DNA of 64,000 nucleotides from Serendipita indica DSM 11827. Taxonomy: Eukaryota; Basidiomycota; Agaricomycetes; Sebacinales; Serendipitaceae. The notes under the pieces were generated by a model that was not told the origin of the DNA, ran no database searches, and worked only from the letters and a program-made list of their open reading frames with translations. The stretch is from contig CAJVGD010000005.1 in NCBI GenBank assembly GCA_910890315.1, positions 1,915,260-1,979,259 on the forward strand, read 5' to 3'. The position numbers and the translations under genes are program-made. Shown one piece after another: positions 12,333 to 28,287 of the stretch (the stretch's first letter is position 1; each line of letters begins with the position of its first letter).

Positions 12333-12885
12333 GGGCCTAGACTTTTCAGCCCAAAGGAAGAAGAAGGACAGCCGTGCTGTATTTAAAGCTTAGTCGGTCC
12401 CACTTCTCAGAGTCCCCGCCATCAGGTTTCCCTCTTCCTCATTTCGTACTGTAATAGCAACGCTATTTCTATTCATTTCTGGGGTCTCTCATCTCCGCTT
12501 CTAGCGTACCACCGGTTTACTTCCGCTCCGTCTGCGTCGATCGACAGGTGGTTTTCAGGTCGCCTACTGCGCGTTTTCCGCGCAAGTCCTGGTAGCCCTG
12601 GCAGTATATAACGCCCGATATGCCCTTGAGACGCATCGGACCTGTCAATCCACCGCTTCACGGGCTCATCTTTTGTTTACCGCACCATCCAATAATATAA
12701 GCTTTTGATGGACGTAAATTTGATCCGATCAGAAGAACCCGGATGTAATGAGCAAGTTCTGGAGCTAAATCCAATTCCACTCACATGTCCTGTTCCCTTG
12801 TGGAGGCCCACCTTGGAGGCCACCGTCTGACTCTGGTTTCATTTCAAACTCACAATAACCCCCTAAAAATAAAGTAAACAGACCA
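12333..12885. promoter_or_regulatory. Divergent promoter region
   Basis: 553 bp between the divergently read C2H2 paralog 2 and the candidate ribonucleotide-reductase inhibitor. It has TATA-like blocks near 12378-12387 and 12604-12610. At 12568-12584 there is a perfect palindrome, TGCGCG, five-base spacer, CGCGCA. No coding sequence was recognised. Confidence 0.4.
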
Positions 12886-13683
12886 ATGGAAGCATCGCCA
12901 CAGAAACGCATCTTGACAGAAGCTGCCTTTGAACAACGCAAGCTCCCCCGCACGGCCGCAACCCAATTGTACGTTGCTCATAACCTTTTTCCTTTTAATC
13001 ACTCAACAATCAGCTTGTCCGACGAGTTGATCGCACAGCTCGCCAATGTCGGTCGTCGCGTCCGCTACAGTGCGCCATCCATCCAAATCTACAATAAATC
13101 CTAAACTCTAACAAGATGAACAGACGTAAGCCAAGGTTACGCAAGCAACCGCAATACACCACAGTCCACTCCATATGGATCCCCCGTCAAGCCCATACCC
13201 ACAAACCCATCCAACACACCCCAAACGTCCCCAGTCCGCTTTAGCATCTTTCGTACCGAACATGAGATTATCCACGAAGCCGCCGGCGAACTCGAAAACG
13301 TCCATCTCGACTCGACGAATACAAAGCCGCCAATGACGACGACAAACGAGGAAAAAGTCGACTTGGTGGAAAAGATGATGGCAGTCGGAGAGAGTAGTCC
13401 TCGCAAACGACGACGAGCGACGCATGATGAAGATTATTACAGTGGCACAGAATACTCTTCTCCAAACGACGACGAGGACAATTACTCTGAAGACGAAGAG
13501 GACGAGGACGATGACGATTACAATCCGAGGAACAAGTCCAAGTCCAAATCCAAGCAACCCAAACGCTCCGTCAAAGCCCTCCCAAAGACAAAGGCAATGG
13601 CCAGCGGTAGAGCCCGTAGACCTGCGCCATTTGCAGATGCAGACAAATCTGGTCCATCAGAAAAGAATCCATTCCTCGTCTGA
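12886..13683 (+). CDS. Candidate ribonucleotide reductase inhibitor (Spd1/Dif1-like)
   Basis: Small acidic protein in three exons (introns about 12966-13011 and 13070-13128). The N-terminus MEASPQKRILTEAAFEQRKL is followed by SDELIAQLANVGRRVRYNVS and QGYAS across the second junction. The pattern VGxRVRxxVxxGY resembles the short motif of fungal RNR-inhibitor proteins (Pfam RNR_inhib: Spd1, Dif1), which hold ribonucleotide reductase inactive or relocalise its small subunit. The C-terminal half has a basic KRRRATHDEDYY stretch, a run of Asp/Glu and Lys/Ser repeats, and is probably disordered. The motif is short, so the assignment is tentative; an unknown acidic nuclear protein is the alternative. 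Confidence 0.55.
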
Positions 13684-13802
13684 GCGCTTTCTGCGATTCA
13701 CAAAAGGTCTGCGTCAATTCATCTAAAGCGGAAACTGTATACCAGATAGCTTGTACTGTAACAAACAGAGCGGAAAACGTGCGACCTATTAAGAGTCTAC
13801 GG

Positions 13803-16418
13803 TCACCGTTTTCGACTGCGTCTCATGAGCCGATATGCGCCCCAGCTCCCCACCCCTCCGATCCCGACCAAAAAGCAGATGATCCCAATAAACCATGCAT
13901 ACCCAGTTTTCACGTCTTGCCCCGGTACGTGCACGTTCATCCCCCACAGACCTGTCCAACCCATGAGCACAACGAGCAAAACCCCACAATCGTCCTCACC
14001 CGTAATGAGATTCATCGGAATCAGGATAGTTCCCATTGCCGTCAGCCGCGAAAGCACGTCGTTGATCTGATTATTCGCGTCGGTCATCTCGATACTAATC
14101 TGCGCAAGGTAATTGGAATGCGAGCGTGACAACAGCTTTTCGTAGTGGTTCAACGATTGGGTCATCGTGATCAAATGGTCTTGAATGTCAGACAGGTAGA
14201 GTCCCTAGACAAACCAGATCAGGAATGGCAATCTAATCACCCGAGAGAGAGACGTACAATGTCCGACTTTGGCGCCATGCTCCAGTTTTCGTTGCATCGT
14301 TTCGCGAGTCCTTTGACGACGTCGGCTTTGTTGCCCATCAACCTCAACAATCCCATGACCTTTTTGCGACATGTGCCAATCCTGTAAAGCGGTGAGCATC
14401 CCTTCATCATTCATCGCGACTCCCGCACCTTCGCAACATGTCACTCTGCTCGGCTTCACGAAGAATGAGCACAAGCTCGTCGATGCTGTCGACCTCATAC
14501 TCGATACTCTGAATCAACGGACCAAACGCATCGGTAATGTCGTCGATCAGCGCGTACGATATCCAGTCCGACGTCACGCTAATATAGTCTTTCAACTGTT
14601 TGATTCGTCGGCGCACGTTTTGTGGGTGTGGAGACTGTCTGAAATGAAACTAGCAAGGCCGGTGAGCAATAGTAGGAACAACGGCGCGGACATACCGAAA
14701 GAATACCCTCTCTAAATACCACAATATAATAGTTGATCGGCTCCAGATAGGTCGGACTGTACTGGTTCTGATCAAAGCTCCGGAAACAGACGAGGTAATA
14801 GTCCCGGAACAGCTCAATCTTTTCGCGTGTTTCCTCCATTTGAATATCTTCGGCTGTGAGCGGGTGGATTCCAAAGCACTTGCTGAGCACGCGCATTTCT
14901 TCATCTTAAAACCAGTTAGACCAAACAACGGAAACGAAACGGAACCGTACCGGTTGCACATAGTATATCCAGCCACCAACTATTTGCATCCTCGTCTTCT
15001 TTCCACGTCGTACCGCGACCAGGTATCCCAGAGTCACGTTTTGCCGATACAACGTCCATGGGCAGATTGACCAAGGATGGATCCTGGCTCGCAACGCCTT
15101 GTTTGGCAGGGGCCGTCCGTTTCCCCTGGAACAGCTCTTCAAAGCTCTGATTTTCTGCTGGGAGCTCACTCAGCGTTCGCGCATGAATCGTAGACCGAAG
15201 GTTATTGGAGTAAAATGAAAAGCGGTACGGTCGAGTCTCGTGCTCCCAGCTATTCGCAAGAGGCGGCAAATCGACCGGCTGGTCGGTAGGTGAAATTCCG
15301 TTGGCCGGTGGGAGCGTCGGTCCAAGCATGGGTGACGCAGCTGGGGGCAAGTCAAAGGGCGGGAGGGTCGCTGTTGCGCTTTCGAATTGCGCCAATTTCC
15401 CGCCCGTCTTGCGTGGCTGAAGCAGGGTTTCGCTTTCCCTTCGGTGTCCTTGACCGACTGTCGTTTCGCTTGGCAGACCTTCTGCGCTTCTTGCGGCACT
15501 TTCTTCATGGATAACAGTCGTCTCTGTGTTTCGAGTTGGCTTCCTGCGAGTGGAGCCTTTGGTCCAATCTGTGTTGCGCGTGATTCCAAGTCGCTGTCGT
15601 TCCTCTTTGGCAAACTCTTCCATGACTCCAAAATCAAACTTGCTCCTGTAGTAGCCACCGCCAATCCGATGCTCGAGCTCGGGCTGTGCGGCCGTGTGAG
15701 GCGATTCAAACGGTGGAGATTGACTTTGAGTCTCTTCGTGTGTACGTTCATGATCGCACGCGAGGGGACTCTGGTTCCGAAGTTTAGAGCTGACGCTCGT
15801 CACCAACAGATCCGGTTCGTGTGCTTGATTCATCATCAACGAAGGATCTATTCCACCGCTGAGATGATATGGAGCAGGTGTTTCGCTCCCAGAGCCCATT
15901 CCAGAGACATGATCGACATGTGTTGTCGGAAAGTAGCTCCGTTCTTCCTCGTCCTCTGGGTCTAATGCCGTCCTTATTGGAGGGGTGGGAAGGTCTTGAG
16001 TCGACGGCACATGGGCGACCGCGAAACTGGCACTTCGAGCGCGAGCTACTCGGCGGCATCCGACAAAAATAGCGGTGAGATATAATAAGACGGTATCAGA
16101 GAGCAAAATAGCCGATGTATATAGATACAAAATGATGTCAGCTCCCGTCCGTCACCAAATGGATATCTACGTACACAATTGCATTGCGAAATCTGCATCC
16201 ATGGCTCTCTGGCGCTCCACTACGTCTGGATCAGAAGGATCATACGTCCTTGAAATTGTTGGCGACAGTCTTGCAGGATGCTGAGGCGAGTTGACATTGT
16301 TAAACGGCGAATTTGGCTGGCCATCCTCGGGAATGGACGACTTTGCAAGTCCATGCTCACTCGTGTCCATTCTGAGTGTTCTAGGTGAGACTGGAATAGG
16401 CCGTGGTGCTGAAGCCAT
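13803..16418 (-). CDS. CorA-like magnesium transporter (Alr/Mnr2 type)
   Basis: Membrane channel for Mg2+ of the CorA superfamily. The diagnostic GMN motif is made by a splice join: MNLITG, then LWGMNVHVPGQD. It follows the first pore helix (LTAMGTILIPMNLI) and precedes the second (GYAWFIGIICFLVGIGGVGS). Upstream is the cytosolic alpha/beta and helical domain with FGIHPLTAEDIQMEETREKI and FRDYYLVCFRSF, preceded by ~400 residues of low-complexity, Ser/Pro-rich N-terminus. That long N-terminus is typical of fungal Alr1/Mnr2 proteins. At least six introns are inferred. The start MASAPRPIPV at 16418 is the first ATG in frame; coding-like sequence continues upstream without an ATG, so an extra 5' exon is possible. 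The stop is at 13803-13805. Confidence 0.9.
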
Positions 16419-16994
16419 GGTCGTGGAAAGCTGCAAACTCGACGCGGTTGGAGACCATCTTGGATTCCGCCTTGTCCCACTCGGCTCCTGCGCGATTGCC
16501 AGACGTGGTGGTGTACGCAAGTATTGATGCTCGTGACTCTCCTGGAACCCTTGGAAGCCTCGATCGAGGCCCACAAGCAGGCGCGGAAATGCTGGGATCC
16601 AGTCGTGTCAGTCGGAGTCATCCACAGTCACACTCTCCATAATCAGAAAATACGAGTCTATCCTCATCGATTATTCTCAAATGGCATCTCATTCGCTGGC
16701 TGTGCACGGAATAGCCTAGAACTGCAAAGACTACGCGCCCTTCAGTGTAGTACTCCCTCAAATCGTGTTACTCACATGTCAACATATGTCACCGGCTTGC
16801 AGATTCACGCGCCCTCCATATGTTTGAGTACCTCAGGACAACCAGTGTTAGTGCTTCAAAATGGAGAATGTTGGTATTCGAATCTAGGAAATTTGAAACA
16901 AGCGGTGAGCATATCATAAGTTATAAAGGGGGATTGAAAATGTCCTTGGGGCTGTCACGAGCTACTCGTCAAGAGTTCATCCGGCACAATAAGT
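16419..16994. other. Intergenic, possible extra 5' exon of the CorA-like gene
   Basis: The first ~170 bases keep an open minus-strand frame continuous with the transporter (for example LLVGLDRGFQGFQESHEH), so they may be exon or 5' UTR. The rest shows nothing recognisable. Confidence 0.35.
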
Positions 16995-17884
16995 CTATTC
17001 GGCGCCCTGATATAATCCACCACAGTGCGTATTGAGATGACGGGACATGTTCTTCTTTGTCACAAGATGACCGCTAAAAGGCACAAGGGCTCTGTCAGTT
17101 TATTTTCTGCTCGGACCAATGAACCCGCTAACCATTTTTTGCAGACTTCCCTGTCCTTCTTCTTATGAGCTCCAAGCGCCTCGGCTGAAGTAAACGAGAC
17201 ATCGCTGCGAAGAGCCGGTTTCAGCAATCAGAACTGACTCAGAGGTCACGTCCTCTACGTACCAATTTGTCGTTCCACATGATCCGTCGCATCTGTAGAG
17301 ACGGACATCTAGGTGAGTGTTGAGATGACTCTCCCAGCGCGATTTTCGATCGTAGGATTTTCCGCAATGTGGGCACGTAAACGTTCCCATCGTACTTTCT
17401 ACGCTGTGGCTCCCGACAATATGTGGTGACTGAAGGACCCCAGCTGTGGCCATTCCTCCAGGAGCGAGCAGTGGCAACCCGTTTGACGGCGGGTACGCTA
17501 TGCCGTTCGCGGCAAAGCCTGCACCAGATGCATTCACGTATGCAGAGCTTCCAACATTGACAGGATGGCCATATCCAGAGGCTATTCCAGGTCCATGCCC
17601 CCCTGCGCCGTACGTTGCAGGCGGTTGATGGTTCCAAGAAAGTTGCTGGACCCCAGGCGGCAATGGAGTAGAACTCGTCACGACATACTGACCACCTCCA
17701 GGATTTACTTGGGCATATTGCAGGGATGAACCTGCTTGCGCGTAGCCTTGTGTCCCGGCGACTCGATGAGCGTGATGGTTAACTGGTTGATGGAAAACCT
17801 ACCTGCGGCATAATACTGATGGGAATAGTTCCGCTCATTATCATTCTCGTTTGCAGAGTTGTCGTAATTAGAGTTGGAAGCCAT
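16995..17884 (-). CDS. C2H2 zinc-finger protein, paralog 3
   Basis: Third local C2H2 family member, in four exons. The start MASNSNYDNSANENDNER is at 17884; a first intron at 17747-17802 leads into a Gly/Pro/Ala/Tyr-rich region. The first finger reads FTCPHCGKSYDRKSRWESHL. The introns at 17205-17262 and 17074-17132 sit where those of the other two paralogs do and again split Cys codons (TG|C). Spliced products are CDGSCGTTNCDVSFTSAEAL and CKKCGHLVTKKNMSRHLNTH with C. The exon between the two introns is 72 nt, as in both other copies; the last exon is 79 nt. An early TGA at 17060 is reached only if the last intron is retained. It is probably a transcription factor. Confidence 0.78.
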
Positions 17885-19366
17885 ACGATAGCCAGAGTCT
17901 AGGGGGTGGGTGAGAACAAGGTGAGTGCGGCCAAGTCATACACACGTCTGTTATTATAGTGATTCATGACCGGAAATGTTACTTGCTAAAGTCGGCCTTT
18001 TGCTTGACCCTTTATATCCAAATTTTCGTGCTCTCTTCAGTCGAAACCACGCCGGAGTCGTGTCGCCTCGCCAGTTTGACTGAGCGCCCGCACATTCCAC
18101 TAAAATACCGCTCGAGTCAGGCTACTTGGGCTCGTCCGACAGCCTCCGTCGCTGGGTTTATCCAAGGCGCCAGCTTACACTGCGGCGGTTTGGAGCGGAT
18201 AGGCGGAAGGCGGGGTACGGGGGCATAAGATGCGATGAACAACCTCAATTGCATACAAGAAAATATTTAAATTATTTTAGTACCGACATTTGAAGATATT
18301 GTTGAGCCTCCTCCTCCTGGGGCACGGAGCACTGGTCCGCTCTGCCATGTCGAGCGGGTGAGAGGCAGGAACCTCTCTTCTGACATTTACCTGCGATGAA
18401 AAGAGCCCGAATACGGTCATACATGCCCGTGAGTTCGTCCATGAGCGCAACCGCTGGTTGGAAACCTTGAGCCTTTGACGGTAACTACCAGGGAATAGGG
18501 CGGTAATATGTTGTCAAAGATGCTCTATACAACCGGATATCTTTTCGCCTCGATTGCTAAACGCTCAGATCTCTTGTGTGGCGAAGCTGTGGGGGGCCTG
18601 CTCGTAAACCACACGGTGTGGCCCAATTAGAGGGATAAAGAGATTAAAATGGAGTACAAAATCTGCTTTAGAGTCGAGAATAATCTCACAAAGTCCAGAA
18701 GCAGCCCCAATGTGTCTAATGACTCGAAGGGGATTTAGAGGGCTGCACTTCCCAGAACGTCAAGAGGCCGCTTGATCAACAAGAGGCGCCATTGATTCTC
18801 GGATCTCGCTTGGTTATCATTCTGTAGCCTCCGACTCGACTATCCCGTTGAGCGCTCTCTCCCAGATTCTGAATATTGTGAGTTCCGAGAAAAGAGGACA
18901 GACGTGGCGTCATTTCATCTATTATCACCCCACATCTTATCACGGGAGAGTGTCCAATGCTACACGTAGCCACGAGCAACGTGAGCTAGCGACGGTAGCC
19001 CCGTCACGTTCGACTCTCGATCAATTTTAAGCGCCAGCTTGACATTTGACATTTATTAGCAAGGTCACCTTTCGAATTCCGCCTCGCGGTTGGTGTTTGC
19101 AAAGGGATTAGCGCCTTTGACCCGCGGAGGGGGGATCAAGATCTCATCAGATTGCATTAAGAACGAGTAGATAGACGTTTACAATGCCATTGATTATGTA
19201 CCGATACAGTCCAAGCTCAGCGTCTACTCCTTTCGCAAAAATTGACGCCTTGTCGGGACCCAAACGGTAAATGAAAGAGAAGAAAGCCTCCGAAGCTTCA
19301 TCGCAGCTACGATTGGAGTGAATAATCGAACGGCCCAGAGCCACGAGAGAGTCCAGCCAAGTAGTC
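17885..19366. other. 1.5 kb intergenic, nothing recognised
   Basis: Upstream of C2H2 paralog 3 and downstream of PEX2. No domain, repeat or RNA gene was recognised. A 65-codon minus frame at 19147-19344 has no recognisable features. Confidence 0.4.
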
Positions 19367-21019
19367 CTATTCGGACAAATCTTCGGACCCTGAAAACGTC
19401 CTCAGACCGATGCTGCTGACGCTATCGAGGTCCATGGCTGAAAGCTCCGAGTCGTCCAACTCGCTCGTACCGTAGCCGTGTCCCAGCCGACTCGCACTGC
19501 TACTTACGAGACTATCCCATCGTCGACCAGCGGCGACTCCAACTCCTCGTGATTCCACAGAATTGCCGTCATCATTCTGTCTAGCAGGCCTTCTGCCCAG
19601 CCGTTCCGAAGGCTCCCATCGTGTCGCCTGGTAGACTTGCTCTTCGCACCGTAAACACTCCCAATATTTCTCTCCTTCGTCTGCTGCTCGAAGAAGTCTG
19701 TCTCCAATACAGATGTAGCAATATACATGCCCACATGACGCACGGCAAGGCGTATGAATGGGGTATGAAATTGCATGCTGCGAGCCGGACAATGTCTGCA
19801 TATAGGTCGATGATCGCGATGAGTTTGATTCGGCGAGTGAAGAGAGATCTATTGACGCATCCTCTGCGCAAATGGCACAGTCCGTCTCTGGGAGACGGTA
19901 GTAGGGCCCTTGCCTGACGTATGACTGCGGCCTATCGCCTTTGGCAGCCAGCCTATCGGGAATTAGGGAACTGGGAACGATAACTCTCCAGTCGAGGCCG
20001 GAAAGAAAGCGAGATATCCGTCGGCGGAGCGTCCTCGTGTTGATTATAGGAAGGAGGAACAATAAGAATTCCTACAGGCCCACATCACAAGTCAGTGAGG
20101 CAACTGAAGAGAGAATTATAACTTGCCGTAAATGCATGCCAAACCATCTGACGGTTCATGAACTCATAGCTGACATTGCGGTTGAGGTGGCTGCTGGATG
20201 GACTTAACTGGAGACCGAGGATCCGATCAGTGATGGTTCTGTACCTATGGAGAACGGCGACTCAGAGGAGTTGGTCGATGGTAACGGCTAAGCACTAACC
20301 GGCCATTCCAAAGAAAAGCAATAAAACTAAGGAGTCCCAAAGTCGCATGGGTGGATTCCATCTTGAGAGCCAGTTCCCAGATCTTCCTGCGCTTATCGAA
20401 TGATGGTGCATCCGGCCAGGCATTTGACAAGGCGTAGGAGCGGAACCTCTTGTCAATATACGGAAGGACAACCGTGACAAATCCGTGTAACCACAGTGTT
20501 CTAGCGGGCAGCCCTGATGCTGCTACATGTTCAGTGATGATTGATGTCTTCGTTTGACAGCACCTACGAGCAAGCTTTGTCCGCCGAGGAACCTGTCGCC
20601 TGCATTTGTAGCGAAGGTTTTGCAATTTAGCCCCATATGTCGCTCCGGTATCCCATATAGAGTATTTGTAGAGCAACAGCTGAAGGATTAAGGATAGCTC
20701 CGGCTCTGCTGCCAACTCCCATCCGCTCTAGCAACCGTCAATAGTCGGCAACATGTGCGTGACTGGTATAATATACCTTGATCAGGCTAAATGCCTTTAA
20801 CAAAGGTTCCTTGAGGATCTGAAGCAGTTCGTGATCGAGCAGCTCTGCGTCGACCTGTCCGACTCTTTGTGTATGACTTGGCAGCACCGGCAGTGCTCCA
20901 AGAGATGCCTGCAGAGATCTCAACTGGAGTTGAGCGTTGTCCCAGGTTTGCTGCCAGAACGCGGGATAGGCCATGAATGAAGCCGGGTCCAAACTGTGAT
21001 TTCTTGTTGCCGGCCGCAT
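19367..21019 (-). CDS. PEX2: Peroxin-2, RING ubiquitin ligase of peroxisome import
   Basis: Membrane RING E3 ligase of the Pex2-Pex10-Pex12 complex that ubiquitinates the receptor Pex5 for recycling. The N-terminal domain begins RVGQVDAELLDHELLQILKE, the standard Pex2 opening, and continues through helical segments (PYIDKRFRSYALSNAWPDAP, THATLGLLSFIAFLWNGR, FMNRQMVWHAFTEFLLFLLP). The C-terminal RING has CAIC, then CGHVYCYIC and CLRC, a complete C3HC4 set. At least five introns are inferred. The start at 21019 lies 2 bp from the LOA1 start on the other strand; an internal in-frame Met at 20974 (MAYPAFWQQT) is an alternative that would free some promoter space. Confidence 0.9.
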
Positions 21020-21021
21020 CC

Positions 21022-22447
21022 ATGGAAAAATTCAGCGCATATAGGGTTTGTTTTCTATGGTTTTACTTGAACCTGTGGTACTTACTATAAGGGTTTTAGG
21101 ATGCTGGAACGGGAATTCAGGTATGTATACGTACAAACGCACGAAATACCAGAAGTCAGACTCTTACCTGTAGCCGTTTCTTACTCCAATTCCTTCAAAT
21201 TCTCCTCCAACAACACTTCAAATAGTCCAACCACTCATCTACGCGTTTGCCGTTATTCGTTTCGTGCTCAGTTTGATTGTGCTGGCGGAGCACTTGCTCT
21301 TACAGGCAGTCATCCTCGTCTTCGTATGCCCTCACTTGCTTTCTTTTGACATATCTCATCTCTTCGCATTCATAGTCCCCAATACCGCCCCTGTACCGCT
21401 TCCTGGCTTGGCTCCTTACTGCTATCCATTGTCGGACGTTGCTTGCGCTCGCAGGATATGGTCGAATCAAGGTGGAGCTGACAAGCAAGAAGAAAGGGTA
21501 ATCTTTCACTGCCCACTTGTTCCTATATTTGGTGCTAACCTGAGATTAGACGTGTTACCACGCAAGGCGAAGCATGGTCACCAAAGGCTGGAGATCTCAT
21601 TGTTTCAAACTGGTGCTCCTGGGCCGAGATTCTTTGGCTAGCTTTTCGGTTCGTTTCTGCCACATTGCGAGGAAAGTGACTCATCGACGTCAGCTTCAAT
21701 CCAATCTTCATCATGCCGGTTGCAAATGCACCGCAGCAAGCAGAGGAAGATAGCATGAACCTCACTGGAAGAAGGACAGGAACTGGATCAGCTGCCATTC
21801 ACAGGAACGGCGCAATGCAAAGGACCGCCATTGCCGGCTTTCACCGTGTCTCGTTGCTCAAGATCCTTTCGTCGCTAGGCGAAACACCATCGACGAACGG
21901 GCTGCCTATAGCAGGAGCAATGTCGCTCGAGAGTATACGCAAAGATGCCGACAGACCGGTGGTCGTCTTTCCTGAATGCACCACCAGTAACGGCCGCGGG
22001 CTTCTGCGGTTTGTCGATGTGTTTGAGTCAAGCCATGCCGTCCCTGTCAAGGGCTATGACGTGTTCATCATGTGCGCTCGGTGAGGCTCTCGTCTTGATC
22101 TTTGGCCAAAACTGATTTCCTCTAGGTATGACGCGCCAACTCACTGGAAGCCCTCTGCCACGTGCTCGATTCCCAAAAAACTTCCGATTCCTCTTCCAGA
22201 GCCTCTGGTGCAAATGTTCACCATCCCGTTTGAGCCGTCCCGCCTCACCATCCGTCTCCTCCCACTTTCAGAAGGTCCAAGTTCGGCCTTATTTCTCTCA
22301 AGTGATACGCTGGTCGGAGGAGGAACGAAAGACACACTTTCAGAAGCATGTTCAGTCCTCATCTCCCAAGTTGGCAAGTTGAAACGTACTGGTCAAGGCT
22401 GGGAAGAGAAGAGCTCGTTCTTGTCCTTTTACTATACCAAGAGTTAG
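21022..22447 (+). CDS. LOA1: Lysophosphatidic acid acyltransferase Loa1/Vps66-like
   Basis: Acyltransferase of the Loa1 type, which makes phosphatidic acid at the ER and lipid droplets. Seven exons were joined by hand: 21022-21045, 21100-21120, 21174-21323, 21376-21497, 21550-21648, 21694-22080 and 22126-22447, giving 374 residues with every phase matching. The first two exons are tiny (24 and 21 nt), coding MEKFSAYR and DAGTGIQ, then PFLTPIPSN. A hydrophobic segment follows (IVQPLIYAFAVIRFVLSLIV) and the catalytic part has GDLIVSNWCSWAEILWLAFR, FNPIFIMPV and the family block VVFPECTTSNGRGLLRF. It is head to head with PEX2. Intron lengths are 45-54 nt. Assignment rests on the FPECTTSNGRGLLRF and SNW motifs and is strong. 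Confidence 0.88.
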
Positions 22448-22536
22448 ACGCAACGTTGTTACTTAATTCTGCTTTGGATTAGAGTTTGGATATTATACAC
22501 ATAGTATCCCAAGAATATAATGTACATGCACATACA

Positions 22537-27042
<4,506 letters not shown>

Positions 27043-27157
27043 GGATCGCGACAGAGACCAAGCTTGACTCCCACTTTCACCTCGATTCGGCGACGAAATA
27101 TCGTCAAACTTGCTGGAAGATATTTATTATGGAATTTATCGACGACATTTCCTGGTA

Positions 27158-27698
27158 TCAAGCTTTTGCTCTGCCATTGCCGAGCTCACCTATTACTTCA
27201 TACACGTTGAATGTGGGAATGGCACCCATTGTTCCGAATAGTGGGACCAACTCCTCACGATATGCTATTCGCCAACCTCTTTCGATCCGACTGGAAATTA
27301 CCGACCGCGGGGGAGTGAATAGGACTTGAGAGACACCAAGAGAAAGACCAAGCTTCACTTTTGTCTCGTGGAACATCTCGGCAGAACTTTGAATCCAGGC
27401 TCTTTTTCATTCCACGCCAAGGCGTGCGAGGCGGCTGTTGATAGGCCGTAGATACAATATTTGTAGACTTGAAGTAAGTTTTAGCCCTCTCATCAGTCAC
27501 GAACAAAGTGTTCTCAGGTCCAATTCGTCTATACAAGTTTAAATTTCGTTCAACCCCATCGATCAATATGGTGGCTGCAACTTTCTCACGCAAGGGAGTA
27601 TGCAATGATCGCCATCGCCTCGTGCAGCCACCGTTGTTGGGCTCAAACGTCCAAGTTGCATCGCCTTCCTCCGACCGGTGCTCCGACGCCTTTTGCAT
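27158..27698 (-). pseudogene. Unknown ORF pair in two frames, possible frameshifted gene
   Basis: A 147-codon frame from ATG 27698 includes NLNLYRRIGPENTLFVTDER and TAYQQPPRTPWRGMKKSLDS. Near 27376 a second overlapping frame takes over with MFHETKVKLGLSLGVSQVLF and GTMGAIPTFNVYEVIGELG. Both halves look coding, but there is no usable GT-AG intron between them, so a frameshift, a sequencing error or two chance frames are possible. No domain was recognised. Confidence 0.35.
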
Positions 27699-28287
27699 TA
27701 AACCCTATGTGGACGCCCAGAGTAACAATTGTCGAGGTGGAAGATGCTGTTAACCTGGTAACTTTAGACTGACCGTCCGTTAGGTCATTTTGTCAGGATA
27801 GGCAATAGGCAGAGGTCCATGCATCCAGGCTAGGCACCTGGGCACTCACGCTCGCAGCTTCTGAGTGCACAACGCTAGAAATGAGAGCTGAGAAAACGCA
27901 CAGGTCCAGAAGGGATCGCTACCGGACGGCCGCCGGCTGTGGGAGGCTAAGCTCCGTGGCGGACGGATTACAGCCAATCCGCACGTCGGTGCTGAATTTC
28001 ATCGATCCCTGAACTGTTATGCGATGGCTCGAAGCGCGATTTAGTGGACCCAGGGCTCTGGATCCGGTTCGTTCTCTGGCATAGTGAGAGAGCCGTGTAA
28101 GTACCCTGCCCAGATTTGACGTTGGACCTCTCCTCATCCATCTCTCAACCTTTCCTACTTTTCTGAGGCCCCGTACACAGCTGCTCTCCACGCCACCTTT
28201 CGCCTTGTCGAAACTCGCCAGCAGCGTCAAAAAAAAAACACGAGGCACAGTATCGTTCGAGACCTATAGGCAATACAAGGCGTCGAT
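27699..28287. other. Intergenic before the surface-protein array
   Basis: About 590 bp with no recognisable gene. It contains the presumed promoter of copy A. It lacks the CATCGG/GCGTGGGA/AGGCGCTAA module found upstream of copies B-E. An A-tract lies at 28231-28239. Confidence 0.4.

Noticed and set aside
16860-16895. TTCGAATC stretch resembling a tRNA T-loop
   Set aside because: Flanks do not pair and no acceptor stem or A box is present.
19147-19344. 65-codon minus frame beyond the PEX2 stop
   Set aside because: No domain, no splice link to PEX2 needed, and length within chance.
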